Shown here piece by piece: positions 23,668 through 37,187 of a stretch of DNA of 64,000 bases; position 1 is the stretch's first letter; every line of letters begins with the position of its first letter. Source of the stretch: Isoetes taiwanensis. Taxonomy: Eukaryota; Streptophyta; Lycopodiopsida; Isoetales; Isoetaceae. The position numbers and the translations under genes are program-made. The DNA lies in assembly GCA_021234155.1 (NCBI GenBank), contig JAJEKV010000053.1, forward strand, positions 5,544,488 to 5,608,487, in the 5' to 3' direction. Under the pieces are notes generated by a model. It was not told where the DNA came from. It made no database searches and worked only from the letters and a program-made list of their open reading frames with translations.

Positions 23668-26600
23668 GATTTTGGTAGACCAGATCATAGCACTGGCCAT
23701 ATTCTAACTCGTTAGATGGGTGGTTAGTAGCGGACTTTAATTTAGAATAAACTATCCCAACTCCATAGGCAGCATGAGGGTTGGCCTAGTTATGGGAGAA
23801 ATAAGCTAGCTAGGGATTAACGTGTGAGTTGTTAGAGTAGAGTTATGCTAAGTTAGGAGAACGAGGTCTCTTCTTTCCATGTGCTATATCTTTTTCTAGG
23901 TAACTCTGATGGAGGCAATACTTGCATTAACGCGTCTGGGACAGTCCAATTGATCAAAAAGCATATGTGGGATGCGTCAAAACGACATTGGATAAGCCCT
24001 ATAGCCAAAGGGGCATGATCGGCAAAATTGAGTCTTAGAATTCAAAAACAAACTCGCCCGGAGCCCTCACCTAGGCATATGGAAGGAAGGAAGGAAGGAA
24101 GGTTCATCCCTTTATGAGGCTAATCTACATGGGATGAAGTTCGCTCGGGGCCCGGCAATGTTAAAATTTTATAAAACCGTCAGAGAACAAGATTCGCAAA
24201 ATACATATAAGATTTCAAGCGTATCACTATATGGTGTTGATTGGAAAACCCTAAAATGTAAATAGATGAGGGTCCTTCCCTTCTAGATGGGCCACCCTTG
24301 GTGAATATGCACGCAAAACCAAAGGGGCTTAAGGGGATTTTAATTTAAATGCCTTTTTAGAGACAATGGTTAAAGAGCATTAATGTGAATGGTCCATCAA
24401 CACTAAAAATTGGTTGTTCGATGTCAATGGTTGTTAGCTCAGGGATTAAATTAGGGTGTTGATGTTAATGGTTTACAAAATTGCAAAAAAATTTGGTTCT
24501 AGCTTTGGGGCCGATGACCCACAAAACCATGTGGACAAAAATTTTAGAATTCAAACCAAAAAAAACTACAATTCATTTGTAGTATCATTTTTATAGCTTT
24601 TTGAATTTGATCATAATAAAACAAATAGAACATAAGTAAAAGTTACCATAAAGATAGAACTATTGATCCCATTATTCCGAAAAGTCATAAAGTTTGCAAC
24701 ACCCATACACAACCATTTTTCAACATGAATTTAATTGAGAAATTACCTTTGGCCTCCATGGATTCTTGTGGTGAGAAACCAAAGTTGGGAAACTTTTTCG
24801 CTTTGTTAGCACAAGGATCTAGAATAAAATTTTAATAACCCTCAAAATGATTAAAATGCATGGATGAATTTTTTGCAAGCTTCATTGGAATGAGCCATAA
24901 AACAATATCCAATAGGGAGCAATCCTATTAATCACCGGTAGGATGTGAAAGCCTACCATGGGTTTGATAAAAAATTGCTGTTTTAGCATAGATTGTTTAA
25001 CCAAACATATCCATATCACACGACTATATCCAAAAAGATAGTTCAGAGAGCTTTGTCAAAGCAATAAAATCATCTCAATTAGATCAAATGATCAAAATTT
25101 ATGATAAAAATAGGATTTGTATTGAAACCGCACTTTTAACCTTCAAGCCCTTCATGTGCCCATTAGCACCATACACACAAAAAGAGGGCTTTTGTTGTGA
25201 GCCATTGGTTGTTGACCATTGAAAAAAAGGCTAAAATCAATGGCCCTTCATGTAGCCCATTATGCACCACATGCACAAAAAAGGGGTTTTTGTTGTGAGC
25301 CATTGGTTGTTGACCATTGAAAAAAAAAGGCTAAAATCAATGGCTTTGAATGGTGCACATTCTAGACCTACGCATTAGTACATCCATTTGAATACATCAC
25401 CTAAATCATAGGAAAACCTTAGTAAAAAGCTGCATAAAAACACAAAGAAAAACCCTAAGCAAAGCGTTGCTACATATTCGTTTTAGAGGCCAATGGGTTT
25501 ATGGGACCAAATCCCACTGGGCAGAGAAGCCCATTAGTTTCCCCGGATTAAACCCCCCGAGGAGGGAAAAACGCCGTCAAAGAACAACCATGGCCGGGTA
25601 TGCCAAATATACATATATACACATGAATTTTAAGACCTCGATGTATAATGACTTTTGAGGTGGAAAACCCCTACATATGTAAATAGAAAAGTTCTCTCCC
25701 TTCCTCAGATGTACTAAAGACTTGACTTTTCTTAATTTTTACATACCCCTATCCGATCTTTTACTTGAGTTTGTGCACCATAGCCTTATTTAGAGATCAA
25801 CACTAGGATTAAAGACCGGTCATTGAGCACATTGGTCCACTGAACACTAAAATTCGATACAGGTCACTGAGCTAACATGTTAGCTCACTCAGCTCACTAA
25901 ACATAGGGTGTCTGCTTACAACTTTTACAAAATTATAACCTTTTGGTTCTAGCATCGTATGACCCACAAAACCATGTGGTTGTAGTATCATTATATATTT
26001 ATTAGACCTTTAAGTTGATTCATATGGTTGTAGTATCATTTTTATTAGACCTTTAAGTTGATTCTTGGGTTAAATTAGCAGTTGTTAAACATATCAGGGA
26101 ACTATAGTCATCATCTTCTTGAGACAAAGTTGCTATAAGATGTGCATAAACATCAACATGAATATTATTGAGAAATTACTTGTAACAATGATTGACTTTT
26201 TGAGACAAAGTTGCTTATAAGATGTGCATAAATACCAGTATGAGCATTAAATAGAAATTACTTGTAACAGTGATTGACTGCAAGCAAGGATGACGTATAT
26301 GCAAGTAGGATGGTTCATAGACTGAGATGAAATGTAAGTTATGGTGGGGAGCAATCTATTCTTACGACAATTGGATGCATGTAGCATAGTGTATGGGTTT
26401 GATATCAGCCTTATACACTTGTTATAAATATTGTTGAATACTTGCAATGGTGATTGACTGCTAGCAAGTGACTATATCCAAGTAGGATAGTTCATAAATT
26501 GCATTGTCGAAGCAATCTATTCATTTGACAATTAAATCAAAATGTAGATTGAACAACAAAATAGGATGACGCTATTGAATTGCCACACTTTTTAACCAAT

Positions 26601-27567
26601 AGATCCTGCGGTCTTCCTAGCTGAATGTTGGAGCTGCAAACAATAAGGACCAAGAGTCTAATTACTGTTGAAAATTGGAATGGAATACCATGAAGAAAAA
26701 GACCTTCCATATTGTTAGAGATTGGATAATTTGGTCAATATGATAAGTAGTTCCACACAGGGACATATGTCGATCTCTTAAATGCCCTTGACAGTCTCCT
26801 AAATGTTTAGAATACCTTATTCTTGGTTGCAAATTCTGTGTGCACTTATATTATGTTGAAGACATTTAAATTTAAATTTATTTGAATTTGCCTTCCTTAT
26901 CAGTGCGAAGTTTCTAAATTGACATAATAATCTACAAATTGACGATTCCCAAGCAAATAATCTACTTTGAATACCATCTATTTGAAACCCCAAATGCCCA
27001 ATTAAACATTCCATATTGTGATAGCTCTTGTCCTTACCATACCATATCCTACAACTTGATATGCAAAGTAATCAAACGTGATTTTGACTGGTTTGATGTG
27101 TTTTAATATGAAAAAGACCTAAATATACCATGGATATACCCATAATTCAAAAATGACAGCAAATGACAAATAAGGCGCTCGCATATGTGACCCCGGTGTT
27201 TCAACAGGGTTCATATCCATTCCCGTTGACATCTACGACTACATGTGATGTGACCGGAGTCTAAAAATCTTGTTATTAATCTTTTATGACGACCTATTTT
27301 CCACGTGAATAAATGTAAGGCCGCCACGTCAACGTCATCGTAAATAGATAGGATCCTCTTCTTTCCATCGTCAGCTCATCCCACCAAAAGCATAAAAATA
27401 ATCAAAAGTGTTTCGGAGTTTAGAATTCCTGTTGGGGATCCAAGTACAACTAATTATGACCGGAGATGCTATCGTGGGTTTGATCTAGAAACTAATTTTT
27501 GTATAAGGAAATGTGGAAGATGAGAAGCGCAATCTATGAACATTGATTCCTTTACAAACTAAAGGAT
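23668..27567. other. repeat-rich intergenic region upstream of the intact NAPRT gene
   Basis: No gene supported. It contains an (AAGG)n tract (about 24070-24092) and a GTGAATATGCACGC motif (about 24300) shared with the foldback element at 41.2-41.5 kb. Next come a tandem pair of about 100 bp units containing GTGAGCCATTGGTTGTTGAC (25150-25345) and a dispersed repeat member (25490-25590). A 58-bp tandem pair around TTAGACCTTTAAGTTGATTC (25975-26075) and a 95-bp tandem pair around ATAAGATGTGCATAAA (26110-26280) follow. The last 300 bases before 27568 should hold the NAPRT promoter and 5' UTR. I see no decisive core element. Confidence 0.6.
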
Positions 27568-30500
27568 ATGAACGGAAGAAGTGATGGAGAAGGCGGATCC
27601 AAGATCCCACCACCAACCAACCCTATGGTTACTCCTCTTCTTACTGACATGTACCAGGTTACCATGGCATACGCATATTGGAAGGCTAAGAAGCACCTTG
27701 ACTGGGCTGTGTATGTTTCTTTCATTATTTTGGCGTATTTAAATGTCTCTTGCATAAAACTCGAGTTAGTGCGCATGCTTGCAGGCAAAATTTGATCTTT
27801 GATGATGATTACTGTTTTATAATACTTCTTTAAGTGTGCCTACTCAAAGAAATCATTTTTAAATAGATATAATCATGTATGTTCAGTTTTGATCCTTAGA
27901 TGTGTACTAGAGCACCCTTTTGCACTAAGCAGTTCTGCTTCCCACGGATATCTAAAGGACAAATGACCTTGGTCTTAAGTTTATTCTTTCAAATGTTAGG
28001 TTTCACTTGGCTGATGCTTTTGAACGTCTTCTGGCAGGTTTGATTTATTGCATCGTCGAAATCCCTTTGGAGGAGAATACACTGTGTTTGCTGGCCTTGA
28101 AGAATGTATACGATTTGTTTCTAACTTTCAATTCCAAGACCATGAAATTGAGTACCTTCGGGCCATCTTGCCCCCCACATGTGAGGTAGCTTCTGCATAG
28201 CCTTTTAGTAGCAAAGCCTATCCTGCATATCATGAATTGATTCAAATGGAGTTTTATTCTCAACTTTGACCAAATTAGTCCAACTAACTGTTTTGAGAAA
28301 TTGTGCATTCCTTTTCCCTTTTCTAGGTCTGCTAGATTCACACTGGTCTTTACCTCCATCAACCAGGACAGCCCCTGTCATTTTTATTGCTGCAGACTTT
28401 AAAAGGGAGGAATGCTCCATCTTGTCTTAGGAAGATAGTAGACCTAACATGTCGTAATGCCATCTGTTATTGGTGTTGGCATATAAGATAAAGGTTGTTA
28501 GGAAGCTAGGCGACATAGTATGATCTCATTTAGGACCTACTCAGCACAAAGCTGAATTAGGAAGGATGCCTAATAGATGTGGCATGTTATAGGATGGCTT
28601 CTTTGATTACATGAGAGACCTCGACTGTTCCGAGGTTGAAATATATGCGATTTCTGAAGGTTCTGTTGCTTTCCCTCGTGTGCCACTGATACGAGTGGAG
28701 GGGCCACTTTTGGTATGTCAGTTTATACTTTTCATTTTGTTTACACGAGGTTCAAGCTTGCTGAACCCAGTGTTCTGTGACGTTTCAGGTTGTCCAACTT
28801 TTAGAAACTACGTTTCTTACATTGGTAAATTATGCTTCGCTAGTGACTACAAATGCTGCTAGGCACAGACGCATTGCGGGAAAATCAAAGCTCTTACTGG
28901 AATTTGGACTGCGTCGGGCTCAAGTATTTCTGATATAATATTGTGAACAAAAGAGTCGCAGGATGCTACTTTCAATTGGATATTCAGAACGCCCATATGT
29001 TTTCTTTAACAGGGTCCTGATGGTGGAATCAGCGCATCTAAGTATTGCTATCTGGGGGGATTTGATGCAACCAGGTGACACTCCCTGTCCAGGCTTCTTA
29101 GGTTGCACAGTTTAGTACAGTTTTAATGGATGCATCTTTTGTTTAGTAATCTTGATGCAGGTAGACGGTTTGGGATACCGGTACGAGGGACGCAGTCTCA
29201 TGCCTTCATAAGCTCTTTCATGGTCAGATATAGTTATTCTCAACAAGATTTTTCTAGCACTGCTTTGGGATAATGGTGTTGAGTCCCTTTCTACTTGCAA
29301 TGGTGCAGAGTTGTGATGAGGTTACAGAACGATCACTTCCATATGCGAACAAACCAGACATTTGTGACAATTTTATTGTCTTGACACAGCGTTGGCTTAG
29401 CAGGATGCAGGTATTAAACTGATTTGTAGCTTTAGGGTAGAGATCTTAGGATAGAGATGGTAGGTCATCAGATTGTATGTTGAGTTTTGATCGCTGAACC
29501 TATTAGAAAGGAAGGCAGACAATAGAACGTGAACTCAAAATGTTATTTAGACTAGGTCGTAAGGCACATGTGCCTACTAGTGGGCAGAAGTATTGGATCC
29601 ATCTAATTGCAATGGTTCAGTCACGTCTACAAGAAGTAAGGGTAAGAAATAAGGTAGGTGGTTATGCTGTTTAATTTTTCATCATTATAGCTGTTTAGGG
29701 TCTGCATCTCACAATCTCATGCTAAAACAGAATGTGCGCTTCTGTTTGAGCAGGAAGTGCAGGACCTTCAAGAGGTGTTTTCTGAAACCAATCAGGGCGA
29801 ACTTGCAGCATTTGCATCGTATGCACTGGCATTCCCAACAGAATTTCATGCCCTTGTTGATACTTATGATGTATGTGTTAACTGTTTCTTATATAAATGT
29901 CGATTTTCAACGTGGCATAAACCCTTGCATTTGCTTTTATGCCTTATTTGATATGATGGGAAAATGTACTCTGTAATCTAAATTATTGTCTTGTGTTATG
30001 TTTTTATCAGAATAATTTTGTGCTGTTCCTCGGATTAACTCAGTCATGCAACACAGGTCTTGAAGAGTGGAGTTCCGAATTTCTGTGCTGTTGCTTTGGC
30101 TCTTGCTGAACTAGGGTACACACCTAATGCTACTTAAATGTTAATATCTCATGTGCTGAAGTAGTTCTATGAAAACAGCTCTGGTTGTATTCTTTAAACT
30201 TGTACACGATTAGTCTTAGTATGCAACACCTCACCCTCTGGAGAATGCAGGTATAAGGCTGTGGGCATAAGATTGGATTCGGGCGATCTATCTTATCTTT
30301 CCATTGAAGTCCGGAAATTTTTCTCCTGCATCGAGAAAAATATTGGTGTTCCAGGGTTTTCAAGGATGACGATCATTGCAAGTAATGACCTCAATGAAGA
30401 AACCCTAGATGCTCTTAATAAGCAGGTAATGCTTATGACATGTGGGATGGTCATGTTACAAGTATGTTGGAGTCAATGCACTGTTCATCTCCATGTATTC

Positions 30501-33500
30501 TTTCTAAAACTGCCATCAGCTTTGTGAGGACTAGTTTCTCGTTTCATAATATGTCTCTATCACATCTAACAGGGGAGGCCTTCCTTATTCGGCCCCCCTC
30601 ATTGGAAAACAGGTCGGAAAACAGATAAAACGGTGAAAAAACAGAAAAAAAAAAAGCAAAGAACAATGACGGAAATGATTTAAACCATTGAAAAACACGC
30701 GGAAAAACAGGTGCAAAAACCGATTGATTTCCCCCTTTTTTTTTTCTGGGGATATTGGGGGATGGGGGGATGGGGGGGATAAGGAAGGCTACCCATCTTA
30801 CAGCACAGCATAGGTAGCTGTTACATGTCATTATCTGAGAAAGAAAGAAACTATAACATCCACTAGAGGATGAGACCAATTAAGTACAATTCTATATCAT
30901 TTACAGGAGCGTCCTTTTAAGTACTAGGCAAAGCGAGTAAACAGTCTAAAAAATGACCTGATATCCTGTTTCCTATGGGGAATGTTCTATAACATCTTTT
31001 GACTCTTCTAACTGGCCTTTTATAAACCTTAATGGGTCTAAAGAATGACCTGATGTCACGTTTACCACGATAATATTGCGAAAAATGCTTATTGAGCTGC
31101 CTTGTCTCTTTCGTAGCATTGTTTGTCACATGCAAGTCACCCCTTTGAACAAATCGAGTTCTCTTCGTGGTGATTGAGATAGCTGCCAGATCAATTCAAG
31201 TATGGGAATTAATGTGCATTTGCAAATCCTAAAGGCAGGAGCAACCATCCCAGATACAGGAGCAAGAAGCACCACGTTGCTCTGTGCCAATGTGCCAACT
31301 CACTCAGAATTTTACAGGCAACAGATCTCAGCCATGTGTCTGCACTTTTTAAACTGCTCAGTTACTTAGTTCTTCCTTCAACTTTCTCTGCAAGCTATAT
31401 ATTCGTCAGAAATTGGTGCAGGATTCAGTCTGCTCTTCATTTAGGTCTGTATTTTGCTGAATCGATTAAATTCTTTCTGTTTTATTTCTTGAATTCATTT
31501 CATTGTAGTTCTTCCTCCGCCCTGTGTTCTTTTTTAGTACTCCAGTTGTGTGATGGATAATCTGCAGCCCATTAGATTGGGAACATATGAGCTTGGCTGG
31601 TTATTAGGAACCGGAACTTATGCCAAGGTGAGGTTAGCACAAATCTAAAAAACAAAGGAGCAGGTGGCCGTCAAAGTAGGGAAAGCATTTGTTCCCCATA
31701 TGGTGAAGCAAATTAAAAGAGAAATTTTGACAACGGGGTTCCTCAAACATACCAATATTTACCTGGTTATGGATTATGCTTCTGGAGAAGAGTTCGTTGA
31801 CAGAATTGTTGAGCAGAAAAAGCTGTGCAAAGATGAGGGATTCCAACAGCTCATCAATGTACTGCAGTATTGCCATAGCCATGGTGTGCACCATGGAAAC
31901 CTGAAGCCAGAGAATTTGCTCTGGGATTTAAAGAGAGATTTAGAAGTATTAGATTTTGGTCTCAGTGCTTTGCAAATGGGGGTGGATGCTATGCTGCATA
32001 CTGCATGTGGCACTCCTAGTTATGTAGGTCTAGAGGTTACATAACAAAAGAATGCACTGAATATAAGGGAACCCATTGTGCTGCCCCAGCAAGCCTTCTG
32101 GAAACATTGCCTCTCTACTTAGGACCTACAAAATATAGCTCCTACATTTCTCATTCAGGATGCCTATCTCAAAATGAGCGGGGAGAAACGTGGCTGTTGC
32201 TTGAATAAAAATTCATGGCAGAAGCCGAATTGTTTTAAGACCATCATATGAGTTGTTTCGCAAGTTTATGTGCAGTCTTTTGCAAAAGACCTCCAACCCG
32301 GCAAATTCCACACCAATGTCCTCGACTGTGCTGCACAGTCCAAATAAGTTCATTGTTAACCCTAAGAGCTATCATCTTTTTGGGACTCTATCAAATGCTT
32401 TGTAGAAATGCATAAGCAGCCAAAACAGTTTCCCCTTCCTAACCTTGCATCTTCAACAATAGCTCTCCAGGTATCATGGAGATTTTTTTCTGAAACCTGT
32501 CACTTGAAGGATATTCCTTTTGTGGCCTCGTTGAAGAGGTCCATGATGGTTGGAGAAAGTGGGTTGATCCCATGAAGCATCGGAACAGCTTGTAGGATCC
32601 TTGCGCTACTTTACTCTTTCTGTGTTTGGTTTCTTAGAGTAATATCTAGGCAAGCAGGGTTGGACTTGGGTCAGCAATTCGCCCAAGTCGTCTATGCACA
32701 AGGTTCCTGGCTGGTGAGCTTGGCGCAGAACAAAGATCCTTGCAGCCTTTTGAAGGATTATTTGCCAATTGTAGAGCAAGAAGATTGATTTTGGTCTTTG
32801 AAGTCAAGAATCTAAAATTCTGTGAGGAGAATTGGAAAATTTCAGTTTGCAGACATGTAGATTTCCAGAGAATTATCATTGAACTGCTTGATTTTCTTGA
32901 TATTTGATTAGATATGATTTGGTCTAATCTTTTAGAGTTGAAAAGAATGGGCAGGTCTTACTCAGGTCTAATATGATGGATTTGACTGGTATAACAAAGA
33001 CTACTTGATTTTCTTGACATTTCCTTTAGGTCTAATTTGGTCTATTGAATCTGGTAGATCTTACTCAGGTCTTATCTGTCGTCACTGATACACCAAGAAA
33101 CTCAACTGATGGTGGGCAGGTCTTTTAATGGGATTAGATTCACGAAGGATGCTCACAAGTGACTGACTGATATATCAAGAATTTAACTGTTGGGGCAAAT
33201 CCGCTATTGGGATCAGAGGATTCAAGTTCACAAATGATGGTCATATGAGCCTGACATTAGCTGCCTGACATTAGCTGCATTTAAAATTGTTCGACTTTTA
33301 GTGATTTGAAGAGTTGTGATCTCCATAGATCAATGAAAGACAAAAGCTCAATCGAATATGCGAGTTGAGGAGCAAATTTGGTTGTAACATCGAATTTAAC
33401 TTTTTTCCGCTATTTCTATGAGATTCGGGAGCACCTCTAGTCTCAGAAATGACTTCTATTTATGCTGCAGTCTTTGTGCGTTTCCTCCTTGCCAGCCTGT

Positions 33501-34766
33501 TCCGAACACCCATCCTTGTTATAAGTTCTTGTGCCCGACTTCTGTGGTTTGCCACACTAGAGATTCAAGGCCTTATTCTGTCCTGTTTTGGAACAGTGTC
33601 CACTCTTTTTTATGTAAAATAAATGCCATATGATAATTTACTATAATTTAATCCATTGTTCTGAGAACCTCATTGGTCCATCTTGTAACATAATTGCAAG
33701 AGTTTTTCAAGCGTCACCTGTAAGATATGTCTGCAGTGTAAGTTGAGGATGAAAATGGTTCATTCACTGATAGGTTTTACTTCGACTTTATTCTCTCATT
33801 GAAATCTTAATCATGGAACTTCTATTATGATTGTTATAAAAGTGCTCTGTAATCTCATGACGGCTATGTTTAGGCTATTTGCATGATCAATTAGGCTAAT
33901 TAGTTATTAAATTGTGCCAATTATGTAGGGCCATGAGATAGATGCTTTTGGGATTGGAACACATTTGGTAACATGCTATAAACAACCAGCATTAGGTTGT
34001 GTCTATAAGTTGGTTGAAGTGAATGGCCAACCCCGTATCAAGCTATCTGAAGATGTTTCAAAGGTATATGTTATACTATTCAGTTAATATGCATAATTTT
34101 TTTTTTTCCTTTCGCTCCACATGCCCAATGCATGTCTGCAGGTAACGATACCATGCAAAAAGCAATGCTACAGGCTATATGGAAAAGAAGGATATGCACT
34201 AGTTGACTTGATGACTGGTGAAAATGAATCTCCTCCAAAGGTCAGCATACACTTGTCTCATTGACAATAATAAGTTTAACTTAATGATGCGTTTGCAGGT
34301 TGGTGAGCGTATTTTGTGCCGACATCCATTTAGTGAACCAAAGAGAGCTTATGTCATCCCACAACGTGTGGAGGCTCTTTATAAGTGTTATTGGGCTGGG
34401 AAATCTGGTAAGGATTTTCTCTTATTGACATCATTCTGAAACTACGGCCAACACAAGAGTCTATGGTAAATAATTAATTCTTCTTCTTAATGTAGGACAT
34501 AAGCAGGAGTCTTTACCCTCTCTTGAGCACGTTAGACAACATTGTCAGCAACAACTGGCAGCAATGAGGACAGATCATATGCGTGGTCTGAATCCTACTC
34601 CTTACAAGGTCCGTTTTATATGTGTTTTAAGGATAAATTTGGTATCCTGCATTGAGTTTGATCCAACTTTGGTTTACTTGGTGCTCAGGTCAGCGTAAGT
34701 GCAAAGCTATATGATTTCATTCATTCTCTTTGGTTAAGTGAGGCACCTGTGGGAGAGCTTCATTAA
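27568..34766 (+). CDS. nicotinate phosphoribosyltransferase, 15 exons, apparently intact
   Basis: Catalyses nicotinate + PRPP (with ATP) to nicotinate mononucleotide, the entry step of NAD salvage. Exons by GT/AG and frame: 27568-27710, 28038-28185, 28593-28712, 28789-28923, 29013-29074, 29147-29222, 29309-29410, 29754-29870, 30057-30115, 30251-30425, 33929-34063, 34142-34240, 34299-34407, 34496-34608, 34689-34766. They sum to 1671 bases, 556 residues plus TAA, matching the roughly 557-residue plant enzyme. Family signatures in order: [18 protein letters not shown] (N-terminus), [56 protein letters not shown] (phosphoribosyl-binding region), [87 protein letters not shown]. The start was chosen because the residues just before NPMVTPLL fit the plant N-terminus. 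Intron 10 (3.5 kb) contains a kinase pseudogene. Splice sites are my inference; no transcript was seen. Confidence 0.88.
31553..32041 (+). pseudogene. CBL-interacting protein kinase (CIPK) catalytic-domain fragment, intron-less
   Basis: One frame from the ATG at 31553 reads [19 protein letters not shown] (glycine loop), a TAA at codon 32, then VAVKV (ATP-binding lysine), MVKQIKREI and the [18 protein letters not shown] hinge. [37 protein letters not shown] and [11 protein letters not shown] follow, then the frame stops. CIPKs transduce calcium signals from CBL sensors. Defects: the in-frame stop, loss of about 20 residues before the hinge, and a catalytic loop HGN instead of HRD, removing the catalytic aspartate. 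There is no second half, no NAF and no PPI motif. It lies in sense orientation inside NAPRT intron 10 and lacks introns, suggesting a truncated retrocopy, although some CIPKs are naturally intron-less. Confidence 0.85.
32230..32590 (-). pseudogene. possible non-LTR reverse transcriptase remnant
   Basis: On the minus strand a KAFDRVP heptapeptide (about 32380-32400) is followed by [14 protein letters not shown], upstream of which [13 protein letters not shown] is readable (about 32520-32555). An F-x-KAFD-x-VP motif is typical of the first catalytic-aspartate region of non-LTR reverse transcriptases. Frames shift repeatedly and the YADD box was not found. A decayed equivalent lies at about 16090-16400 in unit 1. 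The call is tentative: the surrounding match is weak. Confidence 0.3.
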
Positions 34767-37187
34767 TTACAATGCGTTTGGGCGTCCATTGTAAGGATGT
34801 AGAATTTGTACAAGGGACTTGGGGCCTCGAACCTGTATAGTAACGTGATGTGTCCTGAAAATGTAAACACCAAATGTGGTTCAGATAGGCTGTAACAAAT
34901 CGCTTGTGATGGTTATCAAAAGTATATTGATAAGTTGGCAAAGTTTTGAGCTTCAATGTGCACATCCAAGAGCTTATTTTGAAAGCATAAAATCAACGAA
35001 ACATGATGTCGACAGTAGGATCGACATTTTGATTTCTGATTTCTGCCAATTAGAATCGTAGGCAAAAGAAAGATAAGGTTACTTCATTCGTGCATGACTT
35101 CTCTGACTTCTATTTCTTTGATCAAGGTAAGCACAAGGGGAAATCCCAGTTCAAAAATTGTTAGCTTTTTTCACATAGAGAAGACAAAGATCTCTGCAAT
35201 GTGCGGGACATATCCTGCTCAACGCGTACCAGAGCATAAATAGTTAGAATCAACGTTTGCGTGAGTTTTATAGATCTGCAATGTTTGAACGACCAGAATT
35301 CACATGTGCTTTACAATGTGCTTGATCCTTTTCCATCCGGAAAAGAATTGTAGTTTAACGAATATTGTCATTTACCTACAATCCTATGTACTTGAAAACC
35401 AGTTATAACAGTGGTTTAGTGAATCGAGTTTAGAAGAATTCCTTAATTGTTAGCAGATTGTGATTTCTGTATACAGGAATGGCAAGTAGGCAATCTACTT
35501 GCCATTCTTGTAACGTGGAAACACTTAGGAAGCATTCTGCCAGGAGTAAAAACAATCAAAATGCTGAGTAAATGCTTGGAATGCTGGGTAAATGCTCAAA
35601 AATGCTAGTAAATGCTCCAGAATGAAGGGTAAAGGCGCTGCAGTAGAACCTGGTCGGAGTAGAGTCGCGGTAGAAGCCATCGGAGAAGGCTAGAAGATAT
35701 CGAAATTTTTTCTGTGAACTTTCTTGGATTGAAACATTGCCACGTGGCACGACGCTAGTAGTGGACACGGCAGAATGCCTCCAAAGTGTTTTTTACGTAA
35801 TCATCATTTTGTTTGTTAAGACCTGTACGTGACCACAGTTATATTGGTTGGAAGATAAGGCACAAAGCAAATGGTTTGAAACAAGAAACTGCAAATATTT
35901 AGTACTATACTATTGTTGAATCGAGCACCTCCTCATCGTATTCAAAGCAAACCGGTCATGATCTGCAAAACCTTTCACAATCTGATGGCAGACCTGCTAA
36001 CCTTTTTTCTTTAAAGGCAATTTGCCAAAAAGCTCCTACTTTTGCTATTATTAGTCAAATGTTTAAGAGTAAACCATGTGGTGGCCAAGTACAATCCAGA
36101 TGTGGAACCAGATTGTCCTTTATGCGATTGTGCTCAGATATCCAGTCTTCATGGAGTAAAGTGATGAGTCCTCTACATTGGTCGAAAACATCATATTAGG
36201 CTATCCAGTACGGTGGAATTCCATATTAGCCCCCTACCAGTAAGCTGGAATTCGTTGAAAAAGCAAGCGATTCATATTTGTAAAGCTTGGCTGCTTTGGA
36301 TCATATGGAAAAAAAGAAGATTAATGTTTTTTTCCCATAAATACCTGCAGTATTCTAGGATCTTAGATTTGCTAAAATATAAGCTTAAGAAGCAGTTATT
36401 GGCTATGGGATGAAGACCTTAGTCAAGAGCTGTGGAACACTTTTTTTTTTCTCATCCTTAAAGTAGAAGAAAAATACTTTGGTATGTGGCTTCCCCTGCA
36501 TACTCGAATGTGATGTGCAGGTATTTTATACCATACAAGACGATTTTGCGGCAGCGTTGCCGCCACTATAGTTTTCGAAGGGTTTTTGGAAGTAGGAGTG
36601 TGGGTGAGATGGAGATGATATGAAGGTGTGCTATTGGAATGTATGTATGCTATTGAAAATTTTTAAATAGAAACATCATCTCATGTAGAAGTTAAGTACA
36701 GGAACACATTGAATGGACCCGAAGACAAAACAAATAACCAGTTTTTCTGGCCTATCAAATAGCTGTCGCTAAGAAGTGGACTTGCACCAACTCTAAAAAG
36801 AAACCAAATAACCTTGTATAAGCAAGCACACAGAACTAAGCATCTAAGCCATGGCACAAAATCTTAGTTGCACCTATTTTTTGTTTAACACTCCCGGCTT
36901 TCCTATGCTGCCCATTCCCATTTGCTGAACTAGTGTAATACAGAGCTTAGAGATGCAACGCATCATGTCATCTAGAGAGCAGTGTTTTAAAAAATGATGA
37001 TGCAAATATTATTTTCTGACCGCACAAAACCTTTTCACCTAGTTTCTTTTGGGTTGAAGCTTCGATTTAGAGGAATCGTTATTGATTCTTAAAGCAAAGC
37101 CAGTATGTTATTTTAGCTGGCTACGTTTCTTCCTGTTCTACTCAAAGTTCTACTCAAAATAGCAGAGGCGGAGGCAGATGCAATTCG
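34767..37187. other. 3' flank of the intact NAPRT gene
   Basis: Apart from the LINE tail listed separately, I see no gene. The 3' UTR and polyadenylation site should lie in the first few hundred bases. A four-fold CTGAGTAAATGCT-like short repeat (AATGCTNGGAATGCTGGGTAAATGCT) sits at about 35560-35620. The end of homology to unit 1 is at about 37187, after GCAATTCGGCTGGTGTTT. Confidence 0.5.
35950..36430 (+). mobile_element. LINE remnant: zf-RVT-like and C-terminal region
   Basis: Reads HVVAKYNPDVEPDCPLCDCAQ (about 36070-36130), resembling the zinc-binding zf-RVT domain (CPLC). It then continues WNSLKKQAIHICKAWLLWII and WKKRRLMFF to about 36413. The AWLLWxIWKRRRLxxF stretch is shared with the LINE at 49.9-51.6 kb (FLWSIWKRRRLFIFKG) and the LINE end at 57 kb. 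No poly(A) tail remains. The unit 1 copy is further decayed. Confidence 0.6.

Noticed and set aside
25150-25345. Direct repeats considered as a CRISPR-like array
   Set aside because: Only two units of about 100 bases, no regular spacers, and a eukaryotic context.
30426-33928. Intron 10 insertion considered as a separate functional kinase gene
   Set aside because: In-frame stop, deleted segment before the hinge, missing catalytic aspartate and no C-terminal regulatory half.
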